DNA of 64,000 bases from FEN-680 sp036845225 (GTDB lineage Bacteria; Actinomycetota; Geothermincolia; Fen-727; Anoxymicrobiaceae), in NCBI GenBank assembly GCA_036845225.1, contig DAIUEJ010000007.1:14812-78811 (forward strand), written 5' to 3'. The notes under the pieces are model-generated. The model was not told the origin of the DNA and made no database searches. It saw only the letters and a list, made by a program, of their open reading frames with translations. A program made the position numbers and the translations under genes. Of this stretch, positions 23,536 through 32,415 are shown piece by piece; the first letter of the stretch is position 1, and each line of letters opens with the position of its first letter.

Positions 23536-26226
23536 GTGGCAGGTACCTCTATCCGTATAAACGGCAAAAGGGTTTCAGCCTACCCGGGCTCAAGGATCAT
23601 CGACCTCGCTTGCGACCTCGGCGTTCCGATTCCAACCTTGTGCGATCACCCGTTGCTTGCGCCCGCGGGCTACTGCGGAGTCTGCGTTGTCGAGGACATC
23701 GCGAGCGGCAGGCTCGTGACCGCGTGCGACACGCCCGCCAGGCCGGGCATGGATATCAGGACCGACTCTCCCCGGGCCCTCGAGGCGCGAAGGCGGACTC
23801 TCGAGCTCATCCTCACCAACCACCCCGAGACCTGCGTCATCTGCGAGAAAGGAAACGCCTGCAGGCTCCGCGATCTTTCCTCGAGCATCGGGCTCGCGCT
23901 CTCGAGCGAGAAACGCGTCGGGACCCTGCGCGGGATAGTGGACGCGAACCCGTTCATCCACCGCGACCTCTCTAAGTGCATAGGCTGCCAGATATGCGTA
24001 CGCGCCTGCCGGGAGATACAGGGCGCCGAAGCCGTCGAGTTCACGGGGATCGGCACGGGCAGCATGCCCCTGACGGCGGAGGACCACGAGCTGGCGGGCT
24101 CGGATTGCGAGCTGTGCGGGCTCTGCGTCACCATGTGCCCTGTCGGCGCCCTGATCGAAAAGCCGAGCAAGCACACCGGTACTGAGGACAGGAGGGCGAA
24201 CGTCATCTGCCCGTACTGCGGGGTCGGATGCACCCTCGAGCTGAGGATCCGTGAGGACGCGATAGTCAGCGTGGGAGCGGGCGTCGAGGGCTCGGTCAAC
24301 GGCCCGAGCCTGTGTGCCAAGGGCAGATACGGGCTGGGTTACGTCGGACACCCCGACCGGCTGAAGGTGCCCCTGGTACGCGAAGGCGACGAGCTCGTCG
24401 AGACGACGTGGGAGGAAGCACTGTCGCGCGTGGCGGCGAACCTGCATCGCATGGTCAAGGATCACGGCCCCGACTCTGTAGGCGTGCTGGCGTCGGCAAA
24501 AGCGACCAACGAGGAGAACTACCTCATCCAGAAATTCGCCCGCGCCTGCATCGGCACCAACAACGTCGACCACTGCGCGAGGTTGTGACACAGCCCCACC
24601 GTCGCCGGTCTGGCGGCAGCGTTCGGCAGCGGAGCCATGACCAATTCGCTCGAGGACCTTGCGGACGCCGACGTCATCCTGCTCACAGGTAGCAACACCA
24701 TCGAGAACCATCCCGTCATCGCGCAGATGATCAAGACCGCTGTCCTGTCGGGCGGCACCCGGCTCATCGTGAGCGACCCGAGGGACATCTCGATGGCACG
24801 ATACGCCGAGGTGAGGCTCAGCCCGAGGCCCGGAACGGACGTCGCATGGCTCAACGGGATGGCCAACGTGATATTGAGCGAGGGGCTGGCCGACGAGCGC
24901 TTCATACGGGAGCGCACCGAGGGCTCCGACGGGTGGCGCAAGTCGGTGGAGCGCTATACCCCCGAGTTCGTGCAGAAGATAACGGGCATCAAGCCCGCGG
25001 ACTTACGAAAGGCGGCTCGCCTCTACGCGTCGGCCGGCGCGGCCGCGATCTACTACGCCATGGGCATCACCCAGCACTCGACGGGCACCGATAACGTCAA
25101 GGCGATCGCAAACCTCGCGATGCTCACGGGCAACATCGGCAGGCCGGGCACGGGAGTCAACCCGTTGCGCGGCCAGAACAACGTGCAGGGCGCCTGCGAT
25201 ATGGGCGCGCTGCCCAACGTCTTCCCCGGCTACCAGCGGGTCGACGATGACGTGGTCCGGGGCAAGTTTGAGAAAGCCTGGGGCGTGAAGCTCCCCTCGA
25301 AGCCGGGGCTCACCGTAACCGAGATGATTGGTGCCGCCGCCAAGGGCAAGCTCAAGGCAATGTACATCGTCGGAGAGAACCCGGTGCTGACCGAGCCGGA
25401 CGCAAACCATGCCGTCGCGGCTCTCGGAAAGCTCGACTTCCTCGTCGTCCAGGACATATTCCTCACCGAAACGGCGGCTCTCGCCGACGTTGTGCTGCCC
25501 GGTGCGGCCTCGGTTGAAAAGGAAGGGACCTTCACCAACACGGAGCGCATGGTCCAGAGGTCGCGCGCGGCCGTGCCCGCTCCCGGAGAGGCGCGCAGCG
25601 ATGCCGACATAATCTGCGCCGTCGCGGGCCAGATGAAGTGCGCCATGACCTGCGGCAGTCCCTCGGACGTCATGGACGAGATAGCTTCTCTCACGCCTTC
25701 GTACGGCGGCATGTCTCACAGCCGGCTTGCGCGGCACGGCATGCGCTGGCCGTGCCCTGATGCAAAGCACCGCGGCACAAGGATAATGCACTCGCGCGAG
25801 TTCACCCGCGGCAAGGGCAGGTTCCATCCCATCGACTACATCGAGCCGGCAGAGATGCCGGACGTCGATTACCCGTTGATCCTGACCACGGGCAGGATGC
25901 TCTACCAGTATCACTCGGGCTCGATGTCGCGCCGCTCGGCCGCGCTGGACGAATACACTCCGGCCGGCTGGGCTGAGCTGAACCCGAGCGATGCCAGGAG
26001 GCTGGGCATACGAGAGGGCGAACCCATCGCTCTGACCTCGCGGAGAGGCTCGGTCCGCACGACCGCCAGGCTGAGCCGCCGCTCTCCGAAGGGGGTCGTC
26101 TTCATGAGCTTCCACTTCGCCGAGGAGGCGGTCAACAAGCTTACGAATCCAGCTCTCGACAAAGAGGGAAAGATACCTGAGTTCAAGGTCTGCGCGGTCA
26201 AGGTCGAGCCTGCCGCGCGCGAGTGA
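23536..26226 (+). CDS. fdhA: Formate dehydrogenase alpha subunit, selenoprotein with NuoG-like N-terminus, 896 aa
   Basis: One gene read through an in-frame TGA at 24586-24588 (codon 351), decoded as selenocysteine in the context VDHCARL-Sec-HSP. It catalyses reversible formate/CO2 interconversion at a Mo/W bis-pterin centre. Cofactor sites in order: [2Fe-2S] C36, C47, C50, C64; His-Cys cluster H96, C100, C103, C109; two [4Fe-4S] clusters C148/151/154/158 and C191/194/197/201; the catalytic-domain cluster C225, C228, C232, C260; then the pterin domains and the C-terminal dinucleotide-binding domain. GTG start with GGAG upstream. The next gene overlaps or abuts it and encodes a NuoE/F-like partner, followed by metV and metF. 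The extended N-terminus is typical of NAD- or ferredoxin-linked soluble enzymes. Confidence 0.95.
24586..24617 (+). promoter_or_regulatory. Bacterial SECIS hairpin in fdhA
   Basis: Twelve bases after the TGA, GTCGCC (24601-24606) pairs with GGCGGC (24612-24617) around the loop GGTCT. Spacing and the GGUCU loop match the well-known SECIS of E. coli fdhF, so the local RNA supports SelB-dependent selenocysteine insertion. Confidence 0.88.
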
Positions 26227-26237
26227 GGAGAGGCTTC

Positions 26238-27884
26238 TTGGATGTACGCGGTCCGGGCAGCGCGCTGGTCGAGCGGCTGCTCGAGGAGAGCGACAAGAAG
26301 GGATTCCTGGACCCCGCCTCCGTGGAGGCGGTGTCCCGCGAGTTCTCGATACCCGCGAGCAGGGCGTACTCCATCGCGGGACAACTGGAGCATTTCCACT
26401 TCGCGCCCACCCCCAAGGGGACGACAAGCGTCTGCGCCGGCCCGGCATGCGAGCTGGCAGGCTCGGCGGACGTCGCGAGCGCGCTGAAGGCCCTGCCGGG
26501 AGCGAACCCGATCCCTTTGCTCGGCAGCCCCATCTGGCACACGCCCGTCCTGGCGATGGTGCCGGGCAGGAGGGGATCGATGCCCCGCAGGGTGGGAGTA
26601 GAGGCGGCATCATCCATGGGCGATCTCCAGAGGTCTCCACTGGCGACAAGCGCGGAACCGGCGAAAGAGCTGCTTACCGGGAGCGGCGAGCTGCTGGGCG
26701 GCCTCAAGCGCCGGCGCTCGGCGGCTGACTACTTCAAGTCGGACGCGCGGCGGTTTGCCAATTTCATGGAGCAGAATACGGGCGCGGAAGTCCGGAGCGA
26801 CATCCGGTCCTCGCGAATCGTGGACACCGCGACCGGGCACGAGATCGCGGACATCATCGAGACGCTGGGGCGCTCCGAGGTGGCCGAGAGGATGGTCGTG
26901 TGCGACGCGGGCGGCCGGGAGCCGGAGAACGACGCCGCGCCGGTCCTCGCGTGGATCGACCCGATGGGCGTGGTCGAAGGGATGCTCCTCGCCGCGCACG
27001 CCTCGGGAGCCGGGCGCGCACTGCTATTTGTGCCGCACGAGCACGCCGGGCTCAGGGAGTCGTTCGCCAGGGCCTTGCGGGACCTCGAGAGCGAGAGCCT
27101 CTGGCCCGCGGTCGAGGTCGGGATGTTTTCCGGGCCTAACTTCGTGCCGACCGACCGCGAGATCGGGATTGCCTCGCTGTACGGCGGGCTGACCCTGAGC
27201 GAGGGAGCGACCCGCGCCTCCGAATCTCGCGCGCGGCTCTGGGGCGCTCACGTTCTGATGTCCGACCCGGAGGCTTTCCTGAGGCTCTCGCGCAGGGCTT
27301 CGGGCGGCCCGAAGGCGACGGCGGCCAGGATCGTGTCGGTCGGGGGACGGGTGAAGGCGCCTTGCGTCGCCGAAGCCTCTCTCACCGCCACGGTGGGTGA
27401 ATTCCTCGGCGAGTCCACCGGCGGGTTCCCCGAGGGCAGCGTCGTGAAAGCCCTCCACTTCGGAGGCGTCTACGGCGGCCCGCTCAGGCCTGTCGCATTG
27501 AACTCCAGGCTGCGAAGCCTCTTCGGCCGGCTGGACGGCGGAGGAAGCGGCCAGATACTCGTGATCGACCGGGACACCTGCATGGTCCGCTGGAGCGAAT
27601 ACTTCTCCTGGCTGGGCGAGCGTCTCTGCTGCGGAGCCTGCGTCACGGGAAGGCTCGGCCCTTCATACGTGAGGCGTCTCATCAGGAAGATCACCGACGG
27701 TCGCGGCGAGCTCGCCGACCTCGAGGACATACGGGCCACCATCGAGCTCATGAAGGAGACCGCGCTCTGTCCGCAGGGCGGCAGGGTGCTGAACCCCGTC
27801 CTGGTCTGCCTCGAGAACTTCTCCGGGGAGTTCGAGGAACACATCATCGAAAAGAAATGCCAGGCGCACGTCTGCTGGCCGTAG
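26238..27884 (+). CDS. Degenerate NuoE-NuoF-like fusion, probable FdhA partner, 548 aa
   Basis: TTG at 26238 has AGGAG seven bases upstream; a GTG at 26223 overlapping the fdhA stop is the alternative. Residues 15-80 resemble NuoE, with one Cys pair CAGPAC (66-71), but the second NuoE pair is missing. The C-terminal ~90 residues match the NuoF iron-sulfur domain: CCGACVTG (464-471), ALCPQG (~511), NPVLVCLENF, EKKCQAHVC. The usual third Cys of SCGxCxxC is replaced by Gly, with an extra Cys in front. I see no GRGGAGFP-type FMN/NADH motif in the middle ~300 residues. It probably shuttles electrons for FdhA but may not use NADH itself. Confidence 0.72.
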   Translation: MDVRGPGSALVERLLEESDKKGFLDPASVEAVSREFSIPASRAYSIAGQLEHFHFAPTPKGTTSVCAGPACELAGSADVASALKALPGANPIPLLGSPIWHTPVLAMVPGRRGSMPRRVGVEAASSMGDLQRSPLATSAEPAKELLTGSGELLGGLKRRRSAADYFKSDARRFANFMEQNTGAEVRSDIRSSRIVDTATGHEIADIIETLGRSEVAERMVVCDAGGREPENDAAPVLAWIDPMGVVEGMLLAAHASGAGRALLFVPHEHAGLRESFARALRDLESESLWPAVEVGMFSGPNFVPTDREIGIASLYGGLTLSEGATRASESRARLWGAHVLMSDPEAFLRLSRRASGGPKATAARIVSVGGRVKAPCVAEASLTATVGEFLGESTGGFPEGSVVKALHFGGVYGGPLRPVALNSRLRSLFGRLDGGGSGQILVIDRDTCMVRWSEYFSWLGERLCCGACVTGRLGPSYVRRLIRKITDGRGELADLEDIRATIELMKETALCPQGGRVLNPVLVCLENFSGEFEEHIIEKKCQAHVCWP

Positions 27885-27920
27885 CGCCCGATCCGGCGAG
27901 TGGAACGCTAAGGAGTTGAG

Positions 27921-28580
27921 ATGAAGAGCATAACGGCTCAGAAGCCTCTCGAGGAACTGCTCGAGATCCTGGGCACCGCGAGCAAAGTGTTCATCGCGGG
28001 GTGCGGCACCTGCCCGACCCTCATCGGCACGGGCGGCATCGACCAGGTGGCTGACCTCGCCGCTTCGCTCAAAGAAGCGGGAAAGCGTGTCACCGGGACA
28101 GTAGTGCTTCCCGTCGCGTGCGAGCCGCTGCCGTTCGAGGCGCGCCGTGAGTTCCTCGAGGGCACTTCCAAGGCGGACGCGGTCCTGGTGATGTCCTGCG
28201 CCTACGGCGTGCGACAGGTGGCGGACATCGTGGCCGGGCCGACGCTCCCGGCTCTCAACACGCTCTTCATCGGCCGCGAAGAGGGGCCGGGTGTCTTCGT
28301 GGAGGAATGCAGCCAGTGCGGCGATTGCGTACTCGGTCTGACCGCCGGGATCTGCCCGATCACCAGGTGCGCGAAGAGCCTGTTCAACGGGCCCTGCGGC
28401 GGCTCGGTCGCAGGCAAGTGCGAAGTCGACCCGAAGATCCCTTGCGGCTGGCAGATGATCTACGACCGGCTCAAGGAGCTGGGCCGCCTCGAGCAGATGG
28501 AGGTAATCATCCCCATCAGGGACTGGAGCAAAGGCTGGTCCGGCGGGCCGAGGCGGTACTCGATGAACGAGAAGAAATAA
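27921..28580 (+). CDS. metV: MetV, iron-sulfur/zinc partner of methylenetetrahydrofolate reductase
   Basis: Cys motifs CGTCPTLIGTGG near residue 31 and CSQCGDCVLGLTAGICPITRC near 131-151, followed by LFNGPCGGSVAGKCEVD and CGWQMIYDRLKELG, are the signature of the MTHFR C-terminal-like family (MetV) of acetogens. In that family MetV pairs with MetF in a ferredoxin- or Hdr-linked reductase of the methyl branch. 219 residues, the usual length. It sits between the NuoE/F-like gene and a histidine kinase, with metF 1.3 kb downstream. Confidence 0.9.
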   Translation: MKSITAQKPLEELLEILGTASKVFIAGCGTCPTLIGTGGIDQVADLAASLKEAGKRVTGTVVLPVACEPLPFEARREFLEGTSKADAVLVMSCAYGVRQVADIVAGPTLPALNTLFIGREEGPGVFVEECSQCGDCVLGLTAGICPITRCAKSLFNGPCGGSVAGKCEVDPKIPCGWQMIYDRLKELGRLEQMEVIIPIRDWSKGWSGGPRRYSMNEKK

Positions 28581-28587
28581 GAGGGCC

Positions 28588-29829
28588 ATGCGCTACGAAC
28601 TGCTCTACGAGATATCCAAGCCGGTCATCGAGGCCGCGGGAGTCAGCAACGTCCTGAGCTCCATTGTCGAGAGCACCTCGAAGGGGACAGGCGCCAAAGG
28701 CTGCTCGCTTCTGACCCTCTCTCCGGACGGCAAGACGCTGGAGCACATGGTGTCCTACGGCCTCAGCGCAGATTACCTGAGCAAGGGCGAGATCGTGGTC
28801 GATGACGCGATCAGGGAGATGCTCGCGGGGCAGCCCATCAACATCGTGAACGTGGCCGACGACCCGCGCATCCAGTACTCCGAGCAGGCGCTGAAGGAAG
28901 GGATCTCGTCGCTCCTCTCGATCCCGGTCCGCGGGACGTCGGGCAACATCATCGGGCTGCTGCGGCTCTACATGTCCAAGGTGACGAAGTTCAAGCGCGG
29001 CGAGACGGACTTCCTCGTCTCGATCGCCGACCTGGGAGGGATAGTCCTCGAGAAAGCCGAGGCCTACGACCGCCTGAAGACTGACGTGGATGACGCGAAG
29101 TCCGAGATAGAGAAACTCGAAGATGACCGCGAGATGTTTCTGCAGTTCCTCTCCATGGTGGCGCACGACCTGAAAGCGCCGGTCGGCGCGGTCGAGAGCT
29201 ACCTCAAGGTCATGCTGCGGGGCTCGCCGGGCCCCCTGACGGAGAAACAGGAGCGTTGGCTCGAGCGCAGCATCGTGCGGCTCGACAGCATGCTCGAGCT
29301 GATAAGCGACCTGCTGGACGTGTCGCGCCTGGAGACCGGCCAGGTGGCTCCTGAGATGGAGATGACCTCGCTCAGGGGCGTCCTGGAGAACTGCGTGGAG
29401 ACGGCCAGGGGGTTGGCCGACCCCAGGGGCGTCCGCATAATCGCGGACATCGATGGCGATTTCCCCGCGGTCTACGCGTCGGGGAGGCGCCTGGCGCAGG
29501 TCATCAACAACCTGGTATCGAACGCGGTGAGGTATACGCCGGAGGACGGGACCATCGAGATGCGCGCCGGTCTCGAGGGCGACCACATGCTGGTCGTCGT
29601 CGAGGACTCGGGCTCCGGGATCAAGGCCGAGGCGATGCCGAAGATATTTGATGACTTCTTCAGGGGCGACCACGAGACCGAGGGCACCGGACTGGGGCTG
29701 TCGATATGCAAGCGCGTCGTGGAACTTCATGGCGGCAGGATCTGGGCCGAGAGCCCCGTGCCTGGCAGCACCGACGGCACGAGGTTCTCCTTTACCATTC
29801 CTATGAGGCAAGCCGGGAGCGTGGGATAG
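28588..29829 (+). CDS. GAF-domain sensor histidine kinase, 413 aa
   Basis: No membrane segment is seen, so it is cytosolic. A GAF domain covers about residues 15-155, a short coiled coil 160-185, HisKA 185-250 with the phosphoacceptor in MVAHDLKAP (His ~191), and a HATPase domain to 410 with NLVSNAVRY, DSGSGI and GTGLGLSICK. It starts 7 bases after the metV stop, so it is in the operon. With metF and two receivers downstream, it likely senses a small ligand or redox state linked to C1 flux (inference). Confidence 0.93.
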   Translation: MRYELLYEISKPVIEAAGVSNVLSSIVESTSKGTGAKGCSLLTLSPDGKTLEHMVSYGLSADYLSKGEIVVDDAIREMLAGQPINIVNVADDPRIQYSEQALKEGISSLLSIPVRGTSGNIIGLLRLYMSKVTKFKRGETDFLVSIADLGGIVLEKAEAYDRLKTDVDDAKSEIEKLEDDREMFLQFLSMVAHDLKAPVGAVESYLKVMLRGSPGPLTEKQERWLERSIVRLDSMLELISDLLDVSRLETGQVAPEMEMTSLRGVLENCVETARGLADPRGVRIIADIDGDFPAVYASGRRLAQVINNLVSNAVRYTPEDGTIEMRAGLEGDHMLVVVEDSGSGIKAEAMPKIFDDFFRGDHETEGTGLGLSICKRVVELHGGRIWAESPVPGSTDGTRFSFTIPMRQAGSVG

Positions 29830-29850
29830 ACTCAAAAGGGGTTTATTAAG

Positions 29851-30768
29851 ATGAAAGCCGGGACGAATCTGGAGAAAGTGCTCGAGGCGGGCAATTTCGC
29901 GGTGACCGCGGAGATCGGCCCCCCCAAGGGCGGGTCGGCAAAGGTGATCGAGTCGAAGGGCGAGACGCTGCGGCATGCCGCGGACGCGTTCAACGTGACC
30001 GATAACCAGACCGCGGTGGTTCGGATGTCCAGCCTGGCCGCGTGCGGCATCTTGAAGAGCATGGGCCTGGACCCTGTCATGCAGATGCTCTGCCGCGACC
30101 GCAACCGGATCATGCTGCAGGGGGACGTGTGCGGGGCGGTGGCGCTCGGCGTCGGCAACCTCCTGTGTCTCACTGGCGACCACGTCAAGTTTGGAAACCA
30201 TCCCGAGGCCAAGGTCGTGTTCGATATCGACTCGGTGCAGCTCATCCAGGCGGTCAAGACCATGCGCGACGAGGGCAAGTTCATAAGCGGCGAGGAGATC
30301 GCGGGGCCGATCCCGATGTTCATCGGCGCGGTCGAGAACCCGTACGCGGACCCCTTCGAGTTCCGCACGGCGAGGCTCGACAAGAAGGTCAGGGCCGGCG
30401 CCGACTTCATCCAGACGCAGGCGGTGTACGACGTCGGAAAGTTCGCTAAGTGGATGGACGAGATCTGCGCAGCGGGTATCGATCAGCGGACTCACATTCT
30501 CGCCGGAATCATCCCGGTGAAGGCCGTCGGCATGGCTCGCTACATGAGGGACTACGTCTCGGGCGTCGAGATCCCCGATTCGATGATCAAGAGACTGGAG
30601 AAGTCAAAGGACGTCAGGGAAGAAGGGATTCAGGTCATCCTCGATATAATAGAAGAGGTCAAGCTGATACCCGGTGTGCACGGAATACATATCCAGGCCG
30701 TCGGTTGGGAGGATATCGTCCCCGAGATCGTAGAGCGGGCGGGCCTGCTACCGAGACCGATGCTTTAG
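29851..30768 (+). CDS. metF: Methylenetetrahydrofolate reductase, MetF
   Basis: The 305-residue protein has the MTHFR TIM-barrel: AEIGPPKGG near residue 20 (catalytic Glu-equivalent region), NVTDNQTAVVRMSS, LLCLTGDHVKFGNHP near 110, and ADFIQTQAVYD near 190. It reduces methylene-THF to methyl-THF using FAD. The length matches the short MetF of acetogens that needs MetV. It is separated from metV by the histidine kinase gene, an unusual insertion. Confidence 0.92.
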   Translation: MKAGTNLEKVLEAGNFAVTAEIGPPKGGSAKVIESKGETLRHAADAFNVTDNQTAVVRMSSLAACGILKSMGLDPVMQMLCRDRNRIMLQGDVCGAVALGVGNLLCLTGDHVKFGNHPEAKVVFDIDSVQLIQAVKTMRDEGKFISGEEIAGPIPMFIGAVENPYADPFEFRTARLDKKVRAGADFIQTQAVYDVGKFAKWMDEICAAGIDQRTHILAGIIPVKAVGMARYMRDYVSGVEIPDSMIKRLEKSKDVREEGIQVILDIIEEVKLIPGVHGIHIQAVGWEDIVPEIVERAGLLPRPML

Positions 30769-30781
30769 GGAGGGGAGCAAA

Positions 30782-31186
30782 TTGGCAGCGAAGATACTGG
30801 TCGTTGACGACGATCCCGACATCAGGGACGTGCTCGAGGAGTTGCTGGTGGGCGAGGGGTACGAAGTGGTGACGGCCAACGACGGCGTCCAGGGGCTAGC
30901 GGCGATCAAGAAAGAGAATCCCGACATGATGATCCTGGACCTGCTGATGCCTCAGTTGGACGGGTTCGGCGTGTGCAAGCAGTTGCAGGACCCTCGCTGG
31001 TCGAAGTGGAAGGGCATGCCCATCCTCATCCTGACCTCGGTCCGCGAGGAGGTCAGCCAGAGGCGCTACGAGCTCGAGACCGGCTTGAGCCTGGACGTCG
31101 ACGACTACGTCGAGAAGCCGATAGATCCCGACGTGGTGCTGGAACGGGTCAAGAACCTGCTGGCTCGCAAAGGCATTGATGTATAA
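30782..31186 (+). CDS. Stand-alone response regulator receiver, 134 aa
   Basis: TTG start behind GGGGAG, 13 bases after metF. A single REC domain: acidic VVDDDPD, phosphoacceptor Asp in ILDLLMP (~60), conserved Thr/Ser in ILTS and Lys in VEKPID. No output domain, so it acts by protein interaction or phosphorelay, probably with the adjacent kinase. Confidence 0.93.
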   Translation: MAAKILVVDDDPDIRDVLEELLVGEGYEVVTANDGVQGLAAIKKENPDMMILDLLMPQLDGFGVCKQLQDPRWSKWKGMPILILTSVREEVSQRRYELETGLSLDVDDYVEKPIDPDVVLERVKNLLARKGIDV

Positions 31187-31225
31187 TAGGAATCCGTTCA
31201 ATACGGGCTAGAGCAGGAGGATGGA

Positions 31226-31600
31226 ATGAAGAAAGTACTTCTGGTTGATGACGACAAGGACTTCGTAGAGTCCACGAAAGCTGTGCTCGAGGAGAAATAC
31301 GAGGTAATCGTGGCCTACGACGGCGACGAGGGAATCAAGACCGCCAAGGCCGAGATGCCCGACCTCATCATCCTGGACGTGATAATGCCTACGGAAGACG
31401 GCTTCAGTGCAGCAGAGGAGATGAAGAACGATCCCGACATCTCCATGATCCCGATAATAATGCTGACCAGCTTCTCGACGCGCGGGGTCGAGACGAACAT
31501 CCCGCGGAGCAAGGGCATGGACCTCCAGTCCGAGGACTACATAGAGAAGCCGGTCGAGCCGGACGTCCTGCTCGCGCACGCGGAGAAGCTGCTCAGCTAG
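31226..31600 (+). CDS. Stand-alone response regulator receiver, 124 aa
   Basis: Single REC domain with VDDDKDF, phosphoacceptor Asp in ILDVIMP (~51), MLTSFST and IEKPVEPD. It begins 39 bases after the preceding receiver, behind GCAGGAGG. The alpha4-beta5 region has an insertion (RGVETNIPRSKGMDLQSED) as in the upstream receiver. It is the last gene of the plus-strand run. No DNA-binding domain. Confidence 0.93.
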   Translation: MKKVLLVDDDKDFVESTKAVLEEKYEVIVAYDGDEGIKTAKAEMPDLIILDVIMPTEDGFSAAEEMKNDPDISMIPIIMLTSFSTRGVETNIPRSKGMDLQSEDYIEKPVEPDVLLAHAEKLLS

Positions 31601-31651
31601 ATCCGCCCGGCGGGTGAGTGCCCGGGCGCGCGCGATAAGCCGGGCACCGGT

Positions 31652-32368
31652 CTAGACCAGCACCTCGTACTCAGTGATTTTCAGAGGTTCTCCAAGAAGA
31701 GTCGTGCCTGTGCGCATGAAGTTGTGGAAGAGGCCGTCAAAGATCGCCTTGGCCTCGTCGTGCAGGTAATAGATCGGCACCGCCGGGTTCACATCATCGT
31801 AGAAGAACCCCGTCAGGATCCCACCGCGCGGGTAATCCAGCCGGGCCCCGTGTATCTCGTGCAGCGCCGGAAGGTCCAGGTGCTCGAAGAGCTGCATGAA
31901 GGAACGCTTGATGGTGCTCACCCCGCCGCACAGGCCCGCCTTGAACCCGTAATCGATAAGGGCTGAGATCATCGTCGTGGAGACGAAGTGGCGCGGTAGC
32001 GGGTTGTCTCCGGGTCGTTTGATGGCGGTGAGGCGGCTCACCTCGCGGACGCCCTCGCGAGGGCAAGGGGCAAGCTGAGTCGGCGTCTCGAACTCGTAGT
32101 AGACCGATTCGGTCGGGAGCTCCTCGGAATCGATGAGACGAGCGGCGGCAAGCAGCGCTCCGTTCGCGTACGTGCCGAAGTAGATACTGGCCAGGTCGTA
32201 TTCGTCGTCGAATATCGCCAGGTCGCCTGGGATGTACCCGCGGCGCTGGTACTCATTCTTGATGAGGTCCTTGACCTCGCGAAGCTCGCCCTCTTTCGCG
32301 ACCAGGCCGGAGACTATCTCGATATGCTCGCCGCGATACTCAATGCCGAGCCTCTTAACGGGTTCCAT
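31652..32368 (-). CDS. FeeM-like N-acyl amino acid synthase / GNAT-fold acyltransferase, 238 aa
   Basis: The protein has the pattern of the autoinducer-synthase/FeeM superfamily: YQRRGYIPGDLAIFDDEYD near residue 45, ALLAAARLIDSEELP, then REGVREVSRLTAIKR near 110 and a C-terminal region near GARLDYPRGG. Such enzymes transfer an acyl chain from ACP to an amino acid or SAM-derived amine. No membrane segment. It is divergent from nothing; it converges on the receiver genes and is followed upstream by an adenylate-forming ligase on the same strand. Product unknown. Confidence 0.65.
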   Translation of the reverse strand: MEPVKRLGIEYRGEHIEIVSGLVAKEGELREVKDLIKNEYQRRGYIPGDLAIFDDEYDLASIYFGTYANGALLAAARLIDSEELPTESVYYEFETPTQLAPCPREGVREVSRLTAIKRPGDNPLPRHFVSTTMISALIDYGFKAGLCGGVSTIKRSFMQLFEHLDLPALHEIHGARLDYPRGGILTGFFYDDVNPAVPIYYLHDEAKAIFDGLFHNFMRTGTTLLGEPLKITEYEVLV

Positions 32369-32415
32369 TCAAAGCCTTTCGGTCGTGCCGGTCTGTCGCA
32401 CACGCGTAGATTACC

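Noticed and set aside
24637..26226. Separate ORF starting at an internal ATG, as if FdhA were two genes
   Set aside because: It is in the same frame as the upstream part, the only break is a TGA at the selenocysteine position, and a SECIS hairpin follows. One selenoprotein gene explains both.
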